From positions 186,001-250,000 of the forward strand of contig NZ_CP128361.1 in NCBI RefSeq assembly GCF_030345075.1: a stretch of 64,000 bases of DNA. Reading direction: 5' to 3'. The DNA comes from Solwaraspora sp. WMMA2065. GTDB lineage: Bacteria > Actinomycetota > Actinomycetes > Mycobacteriales > Micromonosporaceae. Both the position numbers and the translations under genes were made by a program. The first letter of the stretch is position 1, and each line of letters opens with the position of its first letter. Below the pieces are notes generated by a model, which ran no database searches, was not told the DNA's origin, and saw only the letters and a list, made by a program, of their open reading frames with translations. This document shows, in pieces, positions 54,718-64,000 of the stretch.

Positions 54718-54781
54718 TAGTCTGGGCACAAGGGTGAGTACGGCGGCGCTGAGGGCAGCTAGCGAAGGGCGGGTCGGATGA
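54718..54781 (+). promoter_or_regulatory. pyrH promoter and 15-codon leader frame
   Basis: TAGTCT at 54718-54723 is a probable -10. A GTG at 54734 opens a frame ([15 protein letters not shown]) whose TGA at 54779-54781 overlaps the pyrH ATG at 54778 (ATGA). The leader would be only a few nt long. Confidence 0.5.
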
Positions 54782-55545
54782 CGCAGGTAATGAGTGGACA
54801 CACGCTGGCGGCGGACGACCCGACCGCGCCTCCACCCGGGCGGTCCCGGCGGGTGGTACTGAAACTGTCCGGTGAGGTATTCGGCGGCGGAGCCATCGGC
54901 GTCGACCCGGATGTGGTGCAGGACATCGCCCGGCAGATCGCCACTGTCTCCCGGCTCGGGGTCCAGGTTTCGGTGGTGGTCGGCGGCGGCAACTTCTTCC
55001 GCGGCGCCGAGCTGCAGAAGCGCGGCATGGACCGGGCCCGGGCCGACTACATGGGCATGCTGGGCACTGTGATGAACTGCCTGGCCCTGCAGGACTTCCT
55101 GGAGAAGGAAGGCGTCGAGACCCGGGTGCAGAGCGCCATCACGATGGCCCAGGTCGCGGAGCCGTACATCCCGCTGCGCGCGATCCGGCACCTGGAGAAG
55201 GGCCGTGTGGTGATCTTCGGCGCGGGTGCCGGTATGCCGTACTTCTCCACCGACACCGTCTCGGCGCAGCGTGCTCTGGAGATCCACGCCGACGTGGTGC
55301 TGATGAGCAAGAACGGCGTGGACGGGGTGTACACCGCCGATCCACGGACCGACCCGACCGCCAGCAAGCTCGACACGGTGACCTTCGCCGAGGCGCTACG
55401 GCGCGGACTGCGGGTTGCCGACGCTGCGGCGTTCAGCCTCTGCATGGACAACGACCTGCCGATGTTGGTCTTCGGCGCGCAGGGCGACGACACGATCGTG
55501 CGCGCAGTCGCCGGCGAGCGCATCGGTACCTTGATCACGACCTGA
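54778..55545 (+). CDS. pyrH: UMP kinase
   Basis: 255 residues, amino acid kinase family. It phosphorylates UMP to [66 protein letters not shown] and [22 protein letters not shown] at 54778; an ATG at 54790 ([10 protein letters not shown]) is possible too. Confidence 0.95.
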   Translation: MTQVMSGHTLAADDPTAPPPGRSRRVVLKLSGEVFGGGAIGVDPDVVQDIARQIATVSRLGVQVSVVVGGGNFFRGAELQKRGMDRARADYMGMLGTVMNCLALQDFLEKEGVETRVQSAITMAQVAEPYIPLRAIRHLEKGRVVIFGAGAGMPYFSTDTVSAQRALEIHADVVLMSKNGVDGVYTADPRTDPTASKLDTVTFAEALRRGLRVADAAAFSLCMDNDLPMLVFGAQGDDTIVRAVAGERIGTLITT

Positions 55546-55624
55546 CCGGCCGGACCGCGCGGCGGATCCGTACCGGCAGGTGCCAGCAGGGACACCGGAC
55601 CATCAGAAGGAGGCGACGGAACAG

Positions 55625-56182
55625 GTGATCGAGGAGACTCTGCTCGAAGCAGAGGAGAAGATGGAGCGCGCCGTCGAGCACGCCAAGGAGGAGCTGGGCG
55701 CGATCAGGACCGGTCGGGCCACTCCGGCGATGTTCTCCCGCATCGTGCTCGACTACTACGGAACCCCGACGCCGATCACTCAGATGGCATCCGTCGGGGT
55801 GCCCGAGCCGCGGATGGCCATCGTCAAGCCGTACGACATGTCGCAGCTCGCCGCGATGGAGAAGGCGATCCGCGACTCGGACCTCGGAGTCAACCCCAAC
55901 AACGAGGGGACCCAGCTCCGGATCCTGCTGCCGCAGATGACCGAGGACCGCCGGCGAGAGATGATCAAGGTGGCGCGCGGCAAGGGCGAGGACGCCAAGG
56001 TCGCCATCCGCAACGTCCGTCGTAAGGCCAAGGAAGAACTCGACCGCATCGTCAAGGACGGCGAGGCCGGCGAGGACGAGGGACGCCGGGCGGAGAAGGA
56101 ACTGGACGATCTCACTCACCGGTACGTGTCCAGCGTCGACGAACTGGTCAAACACAAGGAAACCGAGCTGCTCGAGGTCTGA
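55625..56182 (+). CDS. frr: Ribosome recycling factor
   Basis: 185 residues, the exact family length with GTG 55625 as start; in-frame extensions upstream lack similarity. [61 protein letters not shown] and [28 protein letters not shown]. It splits post-termination ribosomes with EF-G. AAGGAGG lies 11 nt before the start. It shares a base with cdsA (TGATG). Confidence 0.96.
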   Translation: MIEETLLEAEEKMERAVEHAKEELGAIRTGRATPAMFSRIVLDYYGTPTPITQMASVGVPEPRMAIVKPYDMSQLAAMEKAIRDSDLGVNPNNEGTQLRILLPQMTEDRRREMIKVARGKGEDAKVAIRNVRRKAKEELDRIVKDGEAGEDEGRRAEKELDDLTHRYVSSVDELVKHKETELLEV

Positions 56183-57555
56183 TGTCCTACCCCGAGACCG
56201 CTGGCGGCGATCAACCGGACGCTCGAACAAGGGCGCGGCACCCCGGCGCCGCGCCCGAACCGTCAGCTCCGGAGACCCGTAACGGCCATCCGCTGGCTGA
56301 GCGGTCCCAGCCGTACGGCGGCCCGAACGCCGTGCCCGGCCCGGTGTACGGCGGCGCCGCCCACGGCGGTCCCGTCCCCACCGGGCCGTACACCGGTACG
56401 GGGGAATTCCCGTACACCGGTTCCCACCTTGGCAACGGCGGTCTGCCCCACGGCGGCGCGCCAGCCGGTAACGGTCACGGCGCCGGGCACTGGTCGACCG
56501 GGTACCGGGACGGCGAGCGGGTAGCGCCGTCAACGGACCCGGCTCCGCAGGCGGGGCCGGACAGCTCGGCAGCGCGCCGGCGGGCCGGCGCGCGACGCCG
56601 TCGATCCGGCCGGTCTGGTCCGGCTCGGCCGGTGACCGAGCGCTCCGACCCGGATCAGCCGGTGCCGGAGCCGATCGACCCGCGTCGGGCCGGTCAGGAT
56701 CCGCCCGGCGAGGCCGGGAACGCACCGCCGACCGCCGACCGCCGGCCGTCGGCCGGCCGAAACTTGCCGGCTGCCATCGGCGTCGGCCTCGGGCTGGTCG
56801 TCGTGGTGCTCGGTTCGTTGTTCCTATGGCGGCCAGCCTTCCTGGTCGTCCTGCTGGCCGCCGTCAGCCTGGGCACCTGGGAGATGATCCGGGCGGTGCG
56901 TACCAGCGGCGCCCGTCCGCCGACGATCCCGTTGCTCGCCGGCGGCGCGCTGATGTCCGTGTTGGCCTGGCGGATCGGCCCGGATGCTCTGGCGCTCGGG
57001 TTGCTGGTGACGGTTCTGGCGATGCTGATCTGGCGGCTGGGCGATGGACCGTCCGGGTACCAGCGGGACGCGGCCACGGCCACGCTGATCGCGGTTTACG
57101 TCCCGTTTCTAGGTGGTTTCGCCGCGCTGCTGGCCAGTCGGCCGGATGGCGACCTGCAGATCCTGGTCACCCTGGCTGCGGTGATCCTCTCCGATACCGG
57201 TGGCTATGCCGCCGGTGTCTTCTACGGCAGGCACCGGATGGCGCCGACGATCAGCCCGAAGAAGTCCTGGGAAGGCTTTGCCGGGTCGGTGGCCGCCGCC
57301 GGGATCGGCAGCGCGGTGCTGCTGCTTCTGCTGCTCGACGTCATGCCGCTGTGGGGGGCGTTGTTCGGCGTGGCGGTGTCGGTCGCGGCAGTGCTGGGGG
57401 ACCTAGGCGAGTCCATGCTCAAGCGGGATCTCGGGGTCAAGGACATGAGCAACCTGCTGCCCGGACACGGCGGGCTGATGGACCGGCTCGACTCGATCCT
57501 GTTCGCGTTGCCGGTCTCCTACCTCGTGCTGTCGTTGATCGCGTTGGCCGGCTGA
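56182..57555 (+). CDS. cdsA: Phosphatidate cytidylyltransferase with a long N-terminal extension
   Basis: 457 residues. It makes CDP-diacylglycerol for phospholipid synthesis in the membrane. The C-terminal 270 residues hold about eight helices and the CDS signature [28 protein letters not shown]. The first 185 residues are disordered and rich in Gly/Pro/Arg, far longer than the enteric enzyme. The ATG at 56182 is coupled to frr. Confidence 0.93.
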   Translation: MSYPETAGGDQPDARTRARHPGAAPEPSAPETRNGHPLAERSQPYGGPNAVPGPVYGGAAHGGPVPTGPYTGTGEFPYTGSHLGNGGLPHGGAPAGNGHGAGHWSTGYRDGERVAPSTDPAPQAGPDSSAARRRAGARRRRSGRSGPARPVTERSDPDQPVPEPIDPRRAGQDPPGEAGNAPPTADRRPSAGRNLPAAIGVGLGLVVVVLGSLFLWRPAFLVVLLAAVSLGTWEMIRAVRTSGARPPTIPLLAGGALMSVLAWRIGPDALALGLLVTVLAMLIWRLGDGPSGYQRDAATATLIAVYVPFLGGFAALLASRPDGDLQILVTLAAVILSDTGGYAAGVFYGRHRMAPTISPKKSWEGFAGSVAAAGIGSAVLLLLLLDVMPLWGALFGVAVSVAAVLGDLGESMLKRDLGVKDMSNLLPGHGGLMDRLDSILFALPVSYLVLSLIALAG

Positions 57556-57638
57556 GCGGTCGTTCAGAAGGGGGTGCCGGTCGATGCGCCCACCGTGGCG
57601 AGCCGGCCACGGCGGGATCGTGGGAGACTGGTCCTGCC

Positions 57639-58766
57639 ATGAGAAGCCTGCCGCTGACCCCGAGCCGTCCGGCGACCGTCGCGTCCGACGGTCGCCCCGC
57701 CCTGCCGCCCCAGCACCTGGCTGATCTCGATCTCGGCGAGCGGCAGACGCTGCTTGCCGGGCTCGGTCAGCCCGCCTACCGGGCGAAGCAGGTTTCCACC
57801 CACTACTTCGGCCGGCTGACCCGGGACCCGCAGGCGATGACGGATCTGCCGGCCACCGTCCGGGCAGGGGTCGCCGAACGGCTGCTGCCGACCCTGCTCA
57901 CTCCGGTGCGCGAAAGCGCGTGTGACAGCGGCGCCACCCGCAAGGCGCTTTGGCGGTTGCACGACGGAGCCCTGGTGGAGAGCGTGTTGATGGGCTACCC
58001 GGACCGGGTGACCGTCTGCGTGTCCAGCCAGGCCGGGTGCGGGATGGCCTGTCCGTTCTGTGCCACCGGTCAGGCCGGGCTGACCCGGAACCTGTCTACC
58101 GCGGAGATCGTCGATCAGGTCGTCCACCTCGCGGGGGTGGCTGCGGCGGGTGGCATCACCGGTTCACCGCCCCGGCTGTCACACGTCGTCTTCATGGGGA
58201 TGGGCGAGCCGTTGGCCAACTACGGCCGGGTGATCGCCGCCGTCCGACGGCTCTGCGCGCCACCACCGGAAGGGCTGGGTCTGTCACAGCGGCACCTGAC
58301 GGTCTCGACCGTCGGACTGGTGCCGGCAATGCGGCGTCTCGCCGGGGAAGACCTATCGGTGACTCTTGCGCTGTCGTTGCATGCGCCCGATGATGATCTG
58401 CGCGACGAACTCGTGCCAGTCAACCAACGGTGGAAGGTCGCCGAAGTCCTGGACGCCGCGTGGGAGTACGCGGACCGTACGGGTCGGCGGGTGTCCATCG
58501 AGTACGCGATGATCCGGGATGTGAACGACCAGCCATGGCGAGCCGATCTGCTGGGTCGATTGCTGGCTGGTCGCATGGCCCACGTGAATCTCATTCCGCT
58601 CAATCCGACTCCGGGCAGTCGTTGGGACGCCAGTCCCAAGCCGGTCGAGCGGGAATTCGTTCGCCGGCTGCGTGCAGCTGGTGTCGCGGTGACCGTTCGC
58701 GACACCCGGGGCCGGGAGATCGATGGAGCATGCGGGCAGCTCGCGGCCGCCGAGACGGCGTCATGA
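57639..58766 (+). CDS. rlmN: Dual-specificity 23S rRNA/tRNA methyltransferase RlmN
   Basis: 375 residues, radical SAM. It methylates A2503 of 23S rRNA and A37 of some tRNAs at C2. The cluster motif [50 protein letters not shown] and the Cys in GACGQL are present. ATG at 57639. Confidence 0.95.
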   Translation: MRSLPLTPSRPATVASDGRPALPPQHLADLDLGERQTLLAGLGQPAYRAKQVSTHYFGRLTRDPQAMTDLPATVRAGVAERLLPTLLTPVRESACDSGATRKALWRLHDGALVESVLMGYPDRVTVCVSSQAGCGMACPFCATGQAGLTRNLSTAEIVDQVVHLAGVAAAGGITGSPPRLSHVVFMGMGEPLANYGRVIAAVRRLCAPPPEGLGLSQRHLTVSTVGLVPAMRRLAGEDLSVTLALSLHAPDDDLRDELVPVNQRWKVAEVLDAAWEYADRTGRRVSIEYAMIRDVNDQPWRADLLGRLLAGRMAHVNLIPLNPTPGSRWDASPKPVEREFVRRLRAAGVAVTVRDTRGREIDGACGQLAAAETAS

Positions 58767-58803
58767 GCTACCGGTGTGATCAGCGAGTGAATCAGGAGAC
58801 GTA

Positions 58804-59907
58804 GTGGCGAGTCAGGGACAGCGCTTCCGGCGTCGGGCGCTTCGTCGGGGCTACAAGGTCGACGAAGTGGATGCCTTCCTCGACCGTGTAGAGGCCACAC
58901 TCGCCGGCGAGCCGGTAGGGTCACCGGTTTCCGCGCAGGAAGTGCACGATGTCGTATTCAGAGTCCGGTTCAACGGCTACGACGAATGGCAGGTCGACCT
59001 GCACCTGGACCGGGTGGAACGACAGCTCGCCGAGCTGGAGGAGCGTGGCCCGGCCGGTCGTGGCGCGGACACCCGTGCCGGCCGGCCCGACCGGCCGGCC
59101 CCGGCCGGGCGCGACGATCGTCCGATGCGTGACGAGCGCCCGGTCCCGTCGGCCGCCGCCGCGCTGCCGCCGCGGCCGGCGCCCGGTCAGCCAGGGCCGG
59201 TGCCCGGTCAGCCCGGGCCGGTGCCCGGTCAGCCCGGGCCGGCCCCCGATCCGTACGGCCACTATGCCGACCAGCCGACCGGGAGTTACGGCCGCTACGA
59301 GGACCCTCGGGGCGGCTACCCGCCGGGTGCTCCGGCAGGCGGCCCGCCGGTGCCGGCTCCGGGCGGGCCGCACCGCGGATTCGGTCCCGGCCCGGGCGGT
59401 CGGTTCGACGGTTTCGAGCAGGGCCGGCACGGTAAGGCCGACATGACGGCCGAGATCTACTTCCCGGATCGGCGGTCCGGCCAGTCCGGCCCGCCGTCGG
59501 GCGGCCACCCCGGCATGGGTGGCGCCCCCGGCGGCCACCCGGGGGTGGCAGGCGGCTACCCCGGCATGGGTGGCCCTCCCGGGGGCGGCGGCCACCCGGG
59601 CATGACGGGCGGCCACCCGGGCATGACGGGCGGACCGGCGGGACTGTCCGGTGGCGGCAGCCTGCAGCGGGTGGACCAGATCCGGCGGACCTTCCAGGTC
59701 CGCCGGTTCGGCAGCGGCTACGACCCGGCGCAGGTGGATCGGCTGTTCGAGGACATCCTCACCGCGATGGCCGGTCGGGGGCCGATGCCGGTGGACACGG
59801 CGGAACTCGACACAGTGCAGTTCGGGCTGGTGACCGGTGGCTACTTCGAAGCCGAGGTCGACGCAGCGCTCAAGGAGGTGCAGGACATCCTGCAGCGCGG
59901 CCGGTGA
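58804..59907 (+). CDS. Protein with DivIVA-like segments at both ends
   Basis: 367 residues. The N-terminal 75 match DivIVA N-domains (FRRRALRRGYKVDEVDAFLDRVEATL, then VVFRVRFNGYDEWQVDLHLDRVERQLAEL). The last 85 repeat the theme (VRRFGSGYDPAQVDRLFEDILTAM, then VQFGLVTGGYFEAEVDAALKEVQDIL). Between them lie Gly/Pro-rich repeats: PGQPGPV three times and GGHPGM-type units. DivIVA domains bind curved membranes or partners at poles and septa. Role unknown. GTG at 58804. Confidence 0.8.
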   Translation: MASQGQRFRRRALRRGYKVDEVDAFLDRVEATLAGEPVGSPVSAQEVHDVVFRVRFNGYDEWQVDLHLDRVERQLAELEERGPAGRGADTRAGRPDRPAPAGRDDRPMRDERPVPSAAAALPPRPAPGQPGPVPGQPGPVPGQPGPAPDPYGHYADQPTGSYGRYEDPRGGYPPGAPAGGPPVPAPGGPHRGFGPGPGGRFDGFEQGRHGKADMTAEIYFPDRRSGQSGPPSGGHPGMGGAPGGHPGVAGGYPGMGGPPGGGGHPGMTGGHPGMTGGPAGLSGGGSLQRVDQIRRTFQVRRFGSGYDPAQVDRLFEDILTAMAGRGPMPVDTAELDTVQFGLVTGGYFEAEVDAALKEVQDILQRGR

Positions 59908-59908
59908 C

Positions 59909-59939
59909 CGTTGATCCGGCCGCCCCGGCCGGATCAACG
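59909..59939. terminator. Bidirectional terminator
   Basis: CGTTGATCCGGCC, GCCCC loop, then the exact complement: a 13-bp perfect stem between the convergent DivIVA-like and DUF2631 genes. Confidence 0.85.
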
Positions 59940-59981
59940 TCGGCGGTCAGGACCGGCATCACCGACCGGGCCGGACCCCGG

Positions 59982-60203
59982 TCAGGATCGTAGGCCGTTG
60001 CGTCGTAGCACGGCGTCGCCGACGACGATGGCCAGCAGTCCGACGGCCAGGCCGATCAGCCAGATGTCCTCGACGCGGCCCTCATGGTTACCGATCAGCA
60101 TGGAGAGCAACACCAACGCCGAAACGATGGCGCCGATCCGCCCCAACTTGCGATGGCCCGGCTTGTGCTGGTCGGGTGAGGTCACCGGCTCGGTTCCGGC
60201 CAC
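59982..60203 (-). CDS. DUF2631 small membrane protein
   Basis: 73 residues with two hydrophobic helices (GAIVSALVLLSMLIG and LIGLAVGLLAIVVGDAVL). MAGTEPVTSPDQHKPGHRK, GNHEGRVEDIWL and LRRNGLRS are the conserved pieces of DUF2631, an actinobacterial family of unknown function. GTG at 60203 with AAGGAGGA upstream. Confidence 0.85.
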   Translation of the reverse strand: MAGTEPVTSPDQHKPGHRKLGRIGAIVSALVLLSMLIGNHEGRVEDIWLIGLAVGLLAIVVGDAVLRRNGLRS

Positions 60204-60432
60204 GGCTGGTCCTCCTTCTCGAACCGGCCCCTTCCGATGAACGGAGCCCGGTCACTCGCATGGATCCTGCCCAGTCTGGCATGACGTCGGCGGGCGCGGC
60301 ATCGGGACCCCGCCGGGGGATCCGTGCCGGTGCCGGGCCACCCGGGCAGGCAGAGCCGGAGCGAGCGGATCCAGACGTCGCCAGTCGGGGCGACCGCCGC
60401 CTCCGGTAGCGTTTCCGGCGTACACATCGCTT

Positions 60433-62046
60433 GTGACCGAGGGGGTCTGTACGGTGCGACTGACGGGTACCGGGCACGCCAGTATGCGGATCGACACGGC
60501 TGCGGGCAGCATCCTGTGCGACCCGTGGGTCAACCCGGCCTACTTCGCCTCATGGTTTCCCTTTCCGGACAACTCCCAGCTGGACTGGGAGTCCCTCGGC
60601 CAGGTCGACTATCTGTACGTCTCCCACCTGCACCGGGATCACTTCGACGCGGCGCACCTGAAGCGCTTCGTGTCGAAAAGGGCGACCGTGCTGCTGCCCG
60701 AGTACCCCACCTCGGAGCTGGAGGACGAGCTGCGCGAACTCGGCTTCACCAGCTTCCTGCGGACGAAGACCAACGAGGTGGTCGAGCTGGACGGCGGCCT
60801 CAACGTCATGATCCAGGCGTTGACCAGCCCGACCGACGGCCCGATCGGTGACTCGTCGTTGTGGGTCGAACACGACGGAGTCCGGCTGCTCAACCAGAAC
60901 GACGCCCGCCCCACCGATCTGTCGGTCTTCGCCGCGCTCGGCCACGTGCACGCCCACCTGCTGCAGTTCTCCGGTGCCATCTGGTACCCGATGGTCTACG
61001 AGCTGCCCACCAACGCCAAGACCGCGTTCGGCAAGCAGAAGCGGGAGCGCCAGTTCGACCGCACCTGGCGGTACATCGACGATCTGAAGGCGTCGTACGT
61101 CTTTCCGATCGCCGGGCCGCCCTGCTTCCTCGACGACGCACTGTGGCAGTTCAACGACATCCACGGCGACGAGGGCAACATCTTCCCCGACCAGCAGGTC
61201 TTCCTGTCCGAGTACGCCAAGGTCGGCGGCAGCAACGGAGTGGTGCTGCTGCCCGGCTCGGTCGCCGAGGTCACCGCCGACGAGTGCCGCACCACCCACC
61301 CGCAGCCGGTCGACGAGCTCTTCGCCAACAAGCAGGCCCACCTGGTCGAGATGCGGGAGCGCAAGCGCCCGGTCATCGAGGCTGAGAAGGCTTCCTGGCG
61401 GCACCCGGAGATCGACGTACTGGGCGAGATGAAACGTCGTATCGAGCCGTTGCTGGAGGAGTCGGTCTACCTGGCCAAAGGGGTCGGCGGCCCGGTCCGG
61501 TTCGACCTGGTCGACTACGACGGCGAGTCGGTCGAGTCGATCGTGGTGGACTTCCCCGGAAAGCAGGTGCGGCCGTACGGCGACGAGAAGGTCCGCTACC
61601 GGTTCCGCACCGATCGGGCCCTGGTGGAGCACCTGCTGCACACCGGCGAGGTCGACTGGGTCAACTCGCTCTTCCTGTCCTGCCGGTTCTCCGCCGCGCG
61701 GATCGGCCAGTACAACGAGTTCGTCTACGCGTTCTTCAAGTGCCTGTCCACCGAGCGGCTGCAGTACGCCGAGGGCTGGTACGCCGAGCAACGCCCGGAC
61801 GCCGAGGACGTCAGGATCGGTGACTGGATCGTGCAGCGCCGCTGCCCGCACCTCAAGGCCGACCTGACCCGGTTCGGCATCATCGACGGCGACCAGCTCA
61901 CCTGCCAGCTGCACGGCTGGCGGTTCGACCTGACCAGCGGACGGTGCCTGACCAGTGTCGGGCACGAGGTCCGAGCCCGGCGGGCCGGCACCCCGGCACC
62001 GGTCGAGTCCCAGACCCCAGCCGGCGAGCCGGTGGCGCAGGCCTAG
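60433..62046 (+). CDS. Metallo-beta-lactamase-fold / Rieske [2Fe-2S] fusion protein
   Basis: 537 residues. The N-terminal MBL domain has H65-x-H67-x-D69-H70 (SHLHRDHFD) and LLNQNDARP. A middle region of unknown fold follows, and the C-terminus carries a Rieske motif, C471-P-H473 and C491-x2-H494. This pairing recalls CMP-N-acetylneuraminate hydroxylase-like proteins, though with the Rieske at the other end. A redox or oxygenase role is likely; substrate unknown. TAGCGT at 60407-60412 may be its -10. Upstream 230 bp to DUF2631 hold no gene. Confidence 0.85.
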   Translation: MTEGVCTVRLTGTGHASMRIDTAAGSILCDPWVNPAYFASWFPFPDNSQLDWESLGQVDYLYVSHLHRDHFDAAHLKRFVSKRATVLLPEYPTSELEDELRELGFTSFLRTKTNEVVELDGGLNVMIQALTSPTDGPIGDSSLWVEHDGVRLLNQNDARPTDLSVFAALGHVHAHLLQFSGAIWYPMVYELPTNAKTAFGKQKRERQFDRTWRYIDDLKASYVFPIAGPPCFLDDALWQFNDIHGDEGNIFPDQQVFLSEYAKVGGSNGVVLLPGSVAEVTADECRTTHPQPVDELFANKQAHLVEMRERKRPVIEAEKASWRHPEIDVLGEMKRRIEPLLEESVYLAKGVGGPVRFDLVDYDGESVESIVVDFPGKQVRPYGDEKVRYRFRTDRALVEHLLHTGEVDWVNSLFLSCRFSAARIGQYNEFVYAFFKCLSTERLQYAEGWYAEQRPDAEDVRIGDWIVQRRCPHLKADLTRFGIIDGDQLTCQLHGWRFDLTSGRCLTSVGHEVRARRAGTPAPVESQTPAGEPVAQA

Positions 62047-62086
62047 CGCCTGACGTCGGCCGCGCCTGAAGTCCGCCGCGCCGCGA

Positions 62087-63736
62087 CTAGCGCTCGCCGT
62101 GCCCCAGGTCGGTGAGGATCCGCCGGGCGGCGTTGTGCCCGGCGGCACCGATCACGCTGCCCGCCGGGTGGCAGCCGGCGCTGCCCGCGTACAGGCCGGG
62201 CAGCCCGGTGGCGTACGGCATCCGGTCAGTGAACGAGACGGTGTTGTCCACGTGGTGGATGTGCCCGCCGGTGATGCCGAAGTGCGCCTCGATGCCGGGT
62301 GGGGCGAGCGGCACCGCGTCGGCGACCAGCGCGCTGGTGCCCGGCGCGTACCGGTCGCAGACGGCCAGCAGTTGTTCGACGTACCCGGGCAGCTCGGTCG
62401 CCCACGACGAACCCGCCGGCTGCCACGGCACCGACTGGACGAACAGCGCCGACGAGTGGTGCCCGGCGGCGTCGCGCAGCGACGGGTCGACGGTGGTGTG
62501 CAGGTACCACTCGATGGTCGGCTCGACCGGCAGCCGGCCGGCCCGCACATCGGCCCACATCGCCCGCAGCGCCGTCATCGGCGACTCGCCGTCGCCGCCG
62601 GGCAGCAGCGACGCCGAGCCGGGCAGCAGATGGATGGTGGCCCCGAACGGGCTGGGCGCGGCGTCCGGCAGGCAGCTGAACCGGGGCAGCCCGGTCAGCG
62701 CCAGGTTGACCTTCAACGTGCTGCCCGGCCGGCGGGTGGCGGCCAGCCGGTCGGTCAGCTCGGCCGGCAGCACGCCGTCGGGGGCCAGCTCCAGCAGCCG
62801 GTACGGGTCACAGGCACCGAGTACCACCTCGGCGGCCACTGACCGGCCGTCGGCGACGACGACACCGCTCGCGCTGCCGGCGTCCACGGTGATCGCGGTG
62901 ACCGGCGTGTCGGTGACGATCCGCGCTCCGGCGGCCCGGGCGGCGTCGGCAAAGGTCCGCGACACGGTGCCCATCCCGCCGGCGGCGATCATCCAGGTGC
63001 CGTCCGAGCCGGGCAGTCGGCACATGTTGTGCACCAGGAAGTTGTGACCGGTGCCCGGGTCGTCCGGCCCGGCGGTCAGCCCGCTCAGCCCGTCGGTGAC
63101 GGCGTACATGGCGACCAGCAACTCGGAGCGGAACTCGAAGCGGGCCAGGTAGTCGGCGACCGAGCCGCGGACCAGGTCGACGAGGACCTGCCGCAGCGCA
63201 GGGCGGACATAGCGCTGCGCGGTCTGTTCGACCGGCAGCGGCTCGGCCAGCCAGGCCGGCGCCAGGTCGTCGCGTAGCGCCGCCAGCTCAGCCTGCATGG
63301 CGTCGTCGGCGGCCACGTCGGCGGCGGAGAAGGCGGCGGACATCTGTGCCCGGGTCGCGGCCCGGTCGGTGCCGAACAGCAGGTACGGCGACCCCGGCCC
63401 ACCGGGGGTGGGCAGGAAGTAGTGCGGGTCGCGGCGCAGCACCGGGATGGCCACGTCGAGGGTGGCCAGCAGTTCCGGCGGCATCAGCCCTAGCAGGTAC
63501 GACCCGGTGGAGTGGCGCAGCCCCGGCGCCCGGGCGAACGGCTGCTCGGTGCGGGTGGCGCCGCCGATCACCTCGGCCGCCTCCAGCACCAGCACGTCGA
63601 GCCCGGACCGGGCCAGCAGGACCGCCGCGACCAGACCGTTGTGCCCGGACCCGATGACGACCACGTCGGCGCGGGCGGGCAGGTCGGCGCGCGTCGACGG
63701 GTCGGGTCGCGGCGCCGGAGAGTGTGACGTACCCAT
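62087..63736 (-). CDS. FAD-dependent oxidoreductase, phytoene desaturase/PYROXD2-like
   Basis: 549 residues. The FAD-binding motif ADVVVIGSGHNGLVAAVLLARSGLDVLVLEAAEVIGGATRTE starts the fold; the C-terminal GLPGLYAGSAGCHPAGSVIGAAGHNAAR completes it. It resembles phytoene-desaturase superfamily members of the PYROXD2 group more than carotenoid enzymes; no carotenoid genes lie nearby. ATG at 63736. Confidence 0.85.
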   Translation of the reverse strand: MGTSHSPAPRPDPSTRADLPARADVVVIGSGHNGLVAAVLLARSGLDVLVLEAAEVIGGATRTEQPFARAPGLRHSTGSYLLGLMPPELLATLDVAIPVLRRDPHYFLPTPGGPGSPYLLFGTDRAATRAQMSAAFSAADVAADDAMQAELAALRDDLAPAWLAEPLPVEQTAQRYVRPALRQVLVDLVRGSVADYLARFEFRSELLVAMYAVTDGLSGLTAGPDDPGTGHNFLVHNMCRLPGSDGTWMIAAGGMGTVSRTFADAARAAGARIVTDTPVTAITVDAGSASGVVVADGRSVAAEVVLGACDPYRLLELAPDGVLPAELTDRLAATRRPGSTLKVNLALTGLPRFSCLPDAAPSPFGATIHLLPGSASLLPGGDGESPMTALRAMWADVRAGRLPVEPTIEWYLHTTVDPSLRDAAGHHSSALFVQSVPWQPAGSSWATELPGYVEQLLAVCDRYAPGTSALVADAVPLAPPGIEAHFGITGGHIHHVDNTVSFTDRMPYATGLPGLYAGSAGCHPAGSVIGAAGHNAARRILTDLGHGER

Positions 63737-63790
63737 GTCCCGACCCTAGTCGCCGTGCGGCGTCCATGATGGGCCTGCGATAGTCGAGAC

Positions 63791-64000
63791 GTGTTCGCGT
63801 GGTGGGGACGGACCGTGGTCCGGTTGCGATGGGTGGTGCTGGCCGCCGCCGCGTTGCTGGTCGTCGTCGGGGTGACCTGGGGGACCGGCCTGTTCGGGGC
63901 GGTCTCCGGTGGCGGTTTCGCCGACCCGGCGGCCGAGTCGACGCAGGCCCGGGAGCGGATCAACGCCGAGCTGGGCAACCAGGACGTCGACGTGCTGGTG
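63791..64000 (+). CDS. MMPL/RND-family membrane transporter, N-terminus (partial)
   Basis: 70 codons, cut by the window end. FAWWGRTVVRLRWVVLAAAALLVVVGVTWG is the first membrane helix, followed by GLFGAVSGGGFADPAAES and QARERINAEL, the usual opening of actinobacterial MMPL exporters. GATAGT lies 6 nt before the GTG, so it is probably leaderless. Divergent from the oxidoreductase. Confidence 0.8.
   Translation, partial: MFAWWGRTVVRLRWVVLAAAALLVVVGVTWGTGLFGAVSGGGFADPAAESTQARERINAELGNQDVDVLV

Overview
The window is high-GC actinobacterial chromosome, most likely from the family Micromonosporaceae (Micromonospora, Salinispora or a close relative). GTG starts are common, many genes are leaderless (a TANNNT-type -10 hexamer 6-8 nt before the start codon), and neighbours often share ATGA, GTGA or TGATG junctions. 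The core gene order is also typical of this family: ddl-thiL-rpmB-recG-rsmD-coaD, DUF177-rpmF-plsX-rnc-mutM, smc-ftsY, amtB-glnK-glnD-ffh, rpsP-khpA-rimM-trmD-rplS-lepB-rnhB, yraN-comM-dprA-xerC and rpsB-tsf-pyrH-frr-cdsA-rlmN.

Layout. 1-237 is the end of a Cys/Met-metabolism PLP enzyme. 238-3700 is a small island of decayed accessory DNA: a DyP-peroxidase-like remnant, a WD40 protein with a NYN/PIN-like C-terminal domain that has lost its 5' end, an apparently intact IS1380-family element bounded by exact 16-bp inverted repeats, and the 3' half of a DUF397 gene. 3.6-11.9 kb holds ddl, DUF3515 and Lrp-type genes, thiL, a GNAT gene, rpmB, a FakA-like gene and recG. 12-13.2 kb encodes an LPXTG surface protein. 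13.5-19 kb runs from rsmD to mutM (coenzyme A, a septation factor, ribosome assembly, phospholipid synthesis, RNA and DNA repair). 19-21 kb has a membrane-anchored CAP-domain protein and a 64-residue coiled-coil protein. 21.5-28.5 kb has smc, a PhoD-like phosphatase and ftsY. 28.5-33.6 kb has a phosphotransferase and the nitrogen operon amtB-glnK-glnD behind a GlnR-type box. 33.8-41.6 kb carries ffh, an amidohydrolase, an archaeal-type proS, DUF402 and the rpsP-rplS cluster. 41.6-45.9 kb holds two lepB genes, NUDIX, rnhB, DUF2469 and an M23 peptidase. 45.9-51.5 kb is the leftward cluster yraN, comM/yifB-dprA-xerC and a class V aminotransferase. 51.7-64 kb has a membrane protein, rpsB through rlmN, a two-domain DivIVA-like protein, DUF2631, an MBL-Rieske fusion, a PYROXD2-like oxidoreductase and the start of an MMPL protein.

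The most interesting signal is regulatory. Three promoters, for the M23 peptidase, yraN and the comM-dprA-xerC operon, each carry two TCCACA boxes exactly 18 bp apart. In all three the proximal box lies the same distance (41 nt) before an nAnnnT -10 hexamer, and the inferred transcription start is a start codon. No other intergenic region showed such a pair when I read through them. This suggests a common regulator, possibly DnaA since the comM boxes are perfect TTGTCCACA, controlling DNA-processing genes and a wall hydrolase. A second theme is short leaderless upstream frames next to or overlapping the start of the main gene (rsmD, pyrH, comM, lepB and, uncoupled, ddl).
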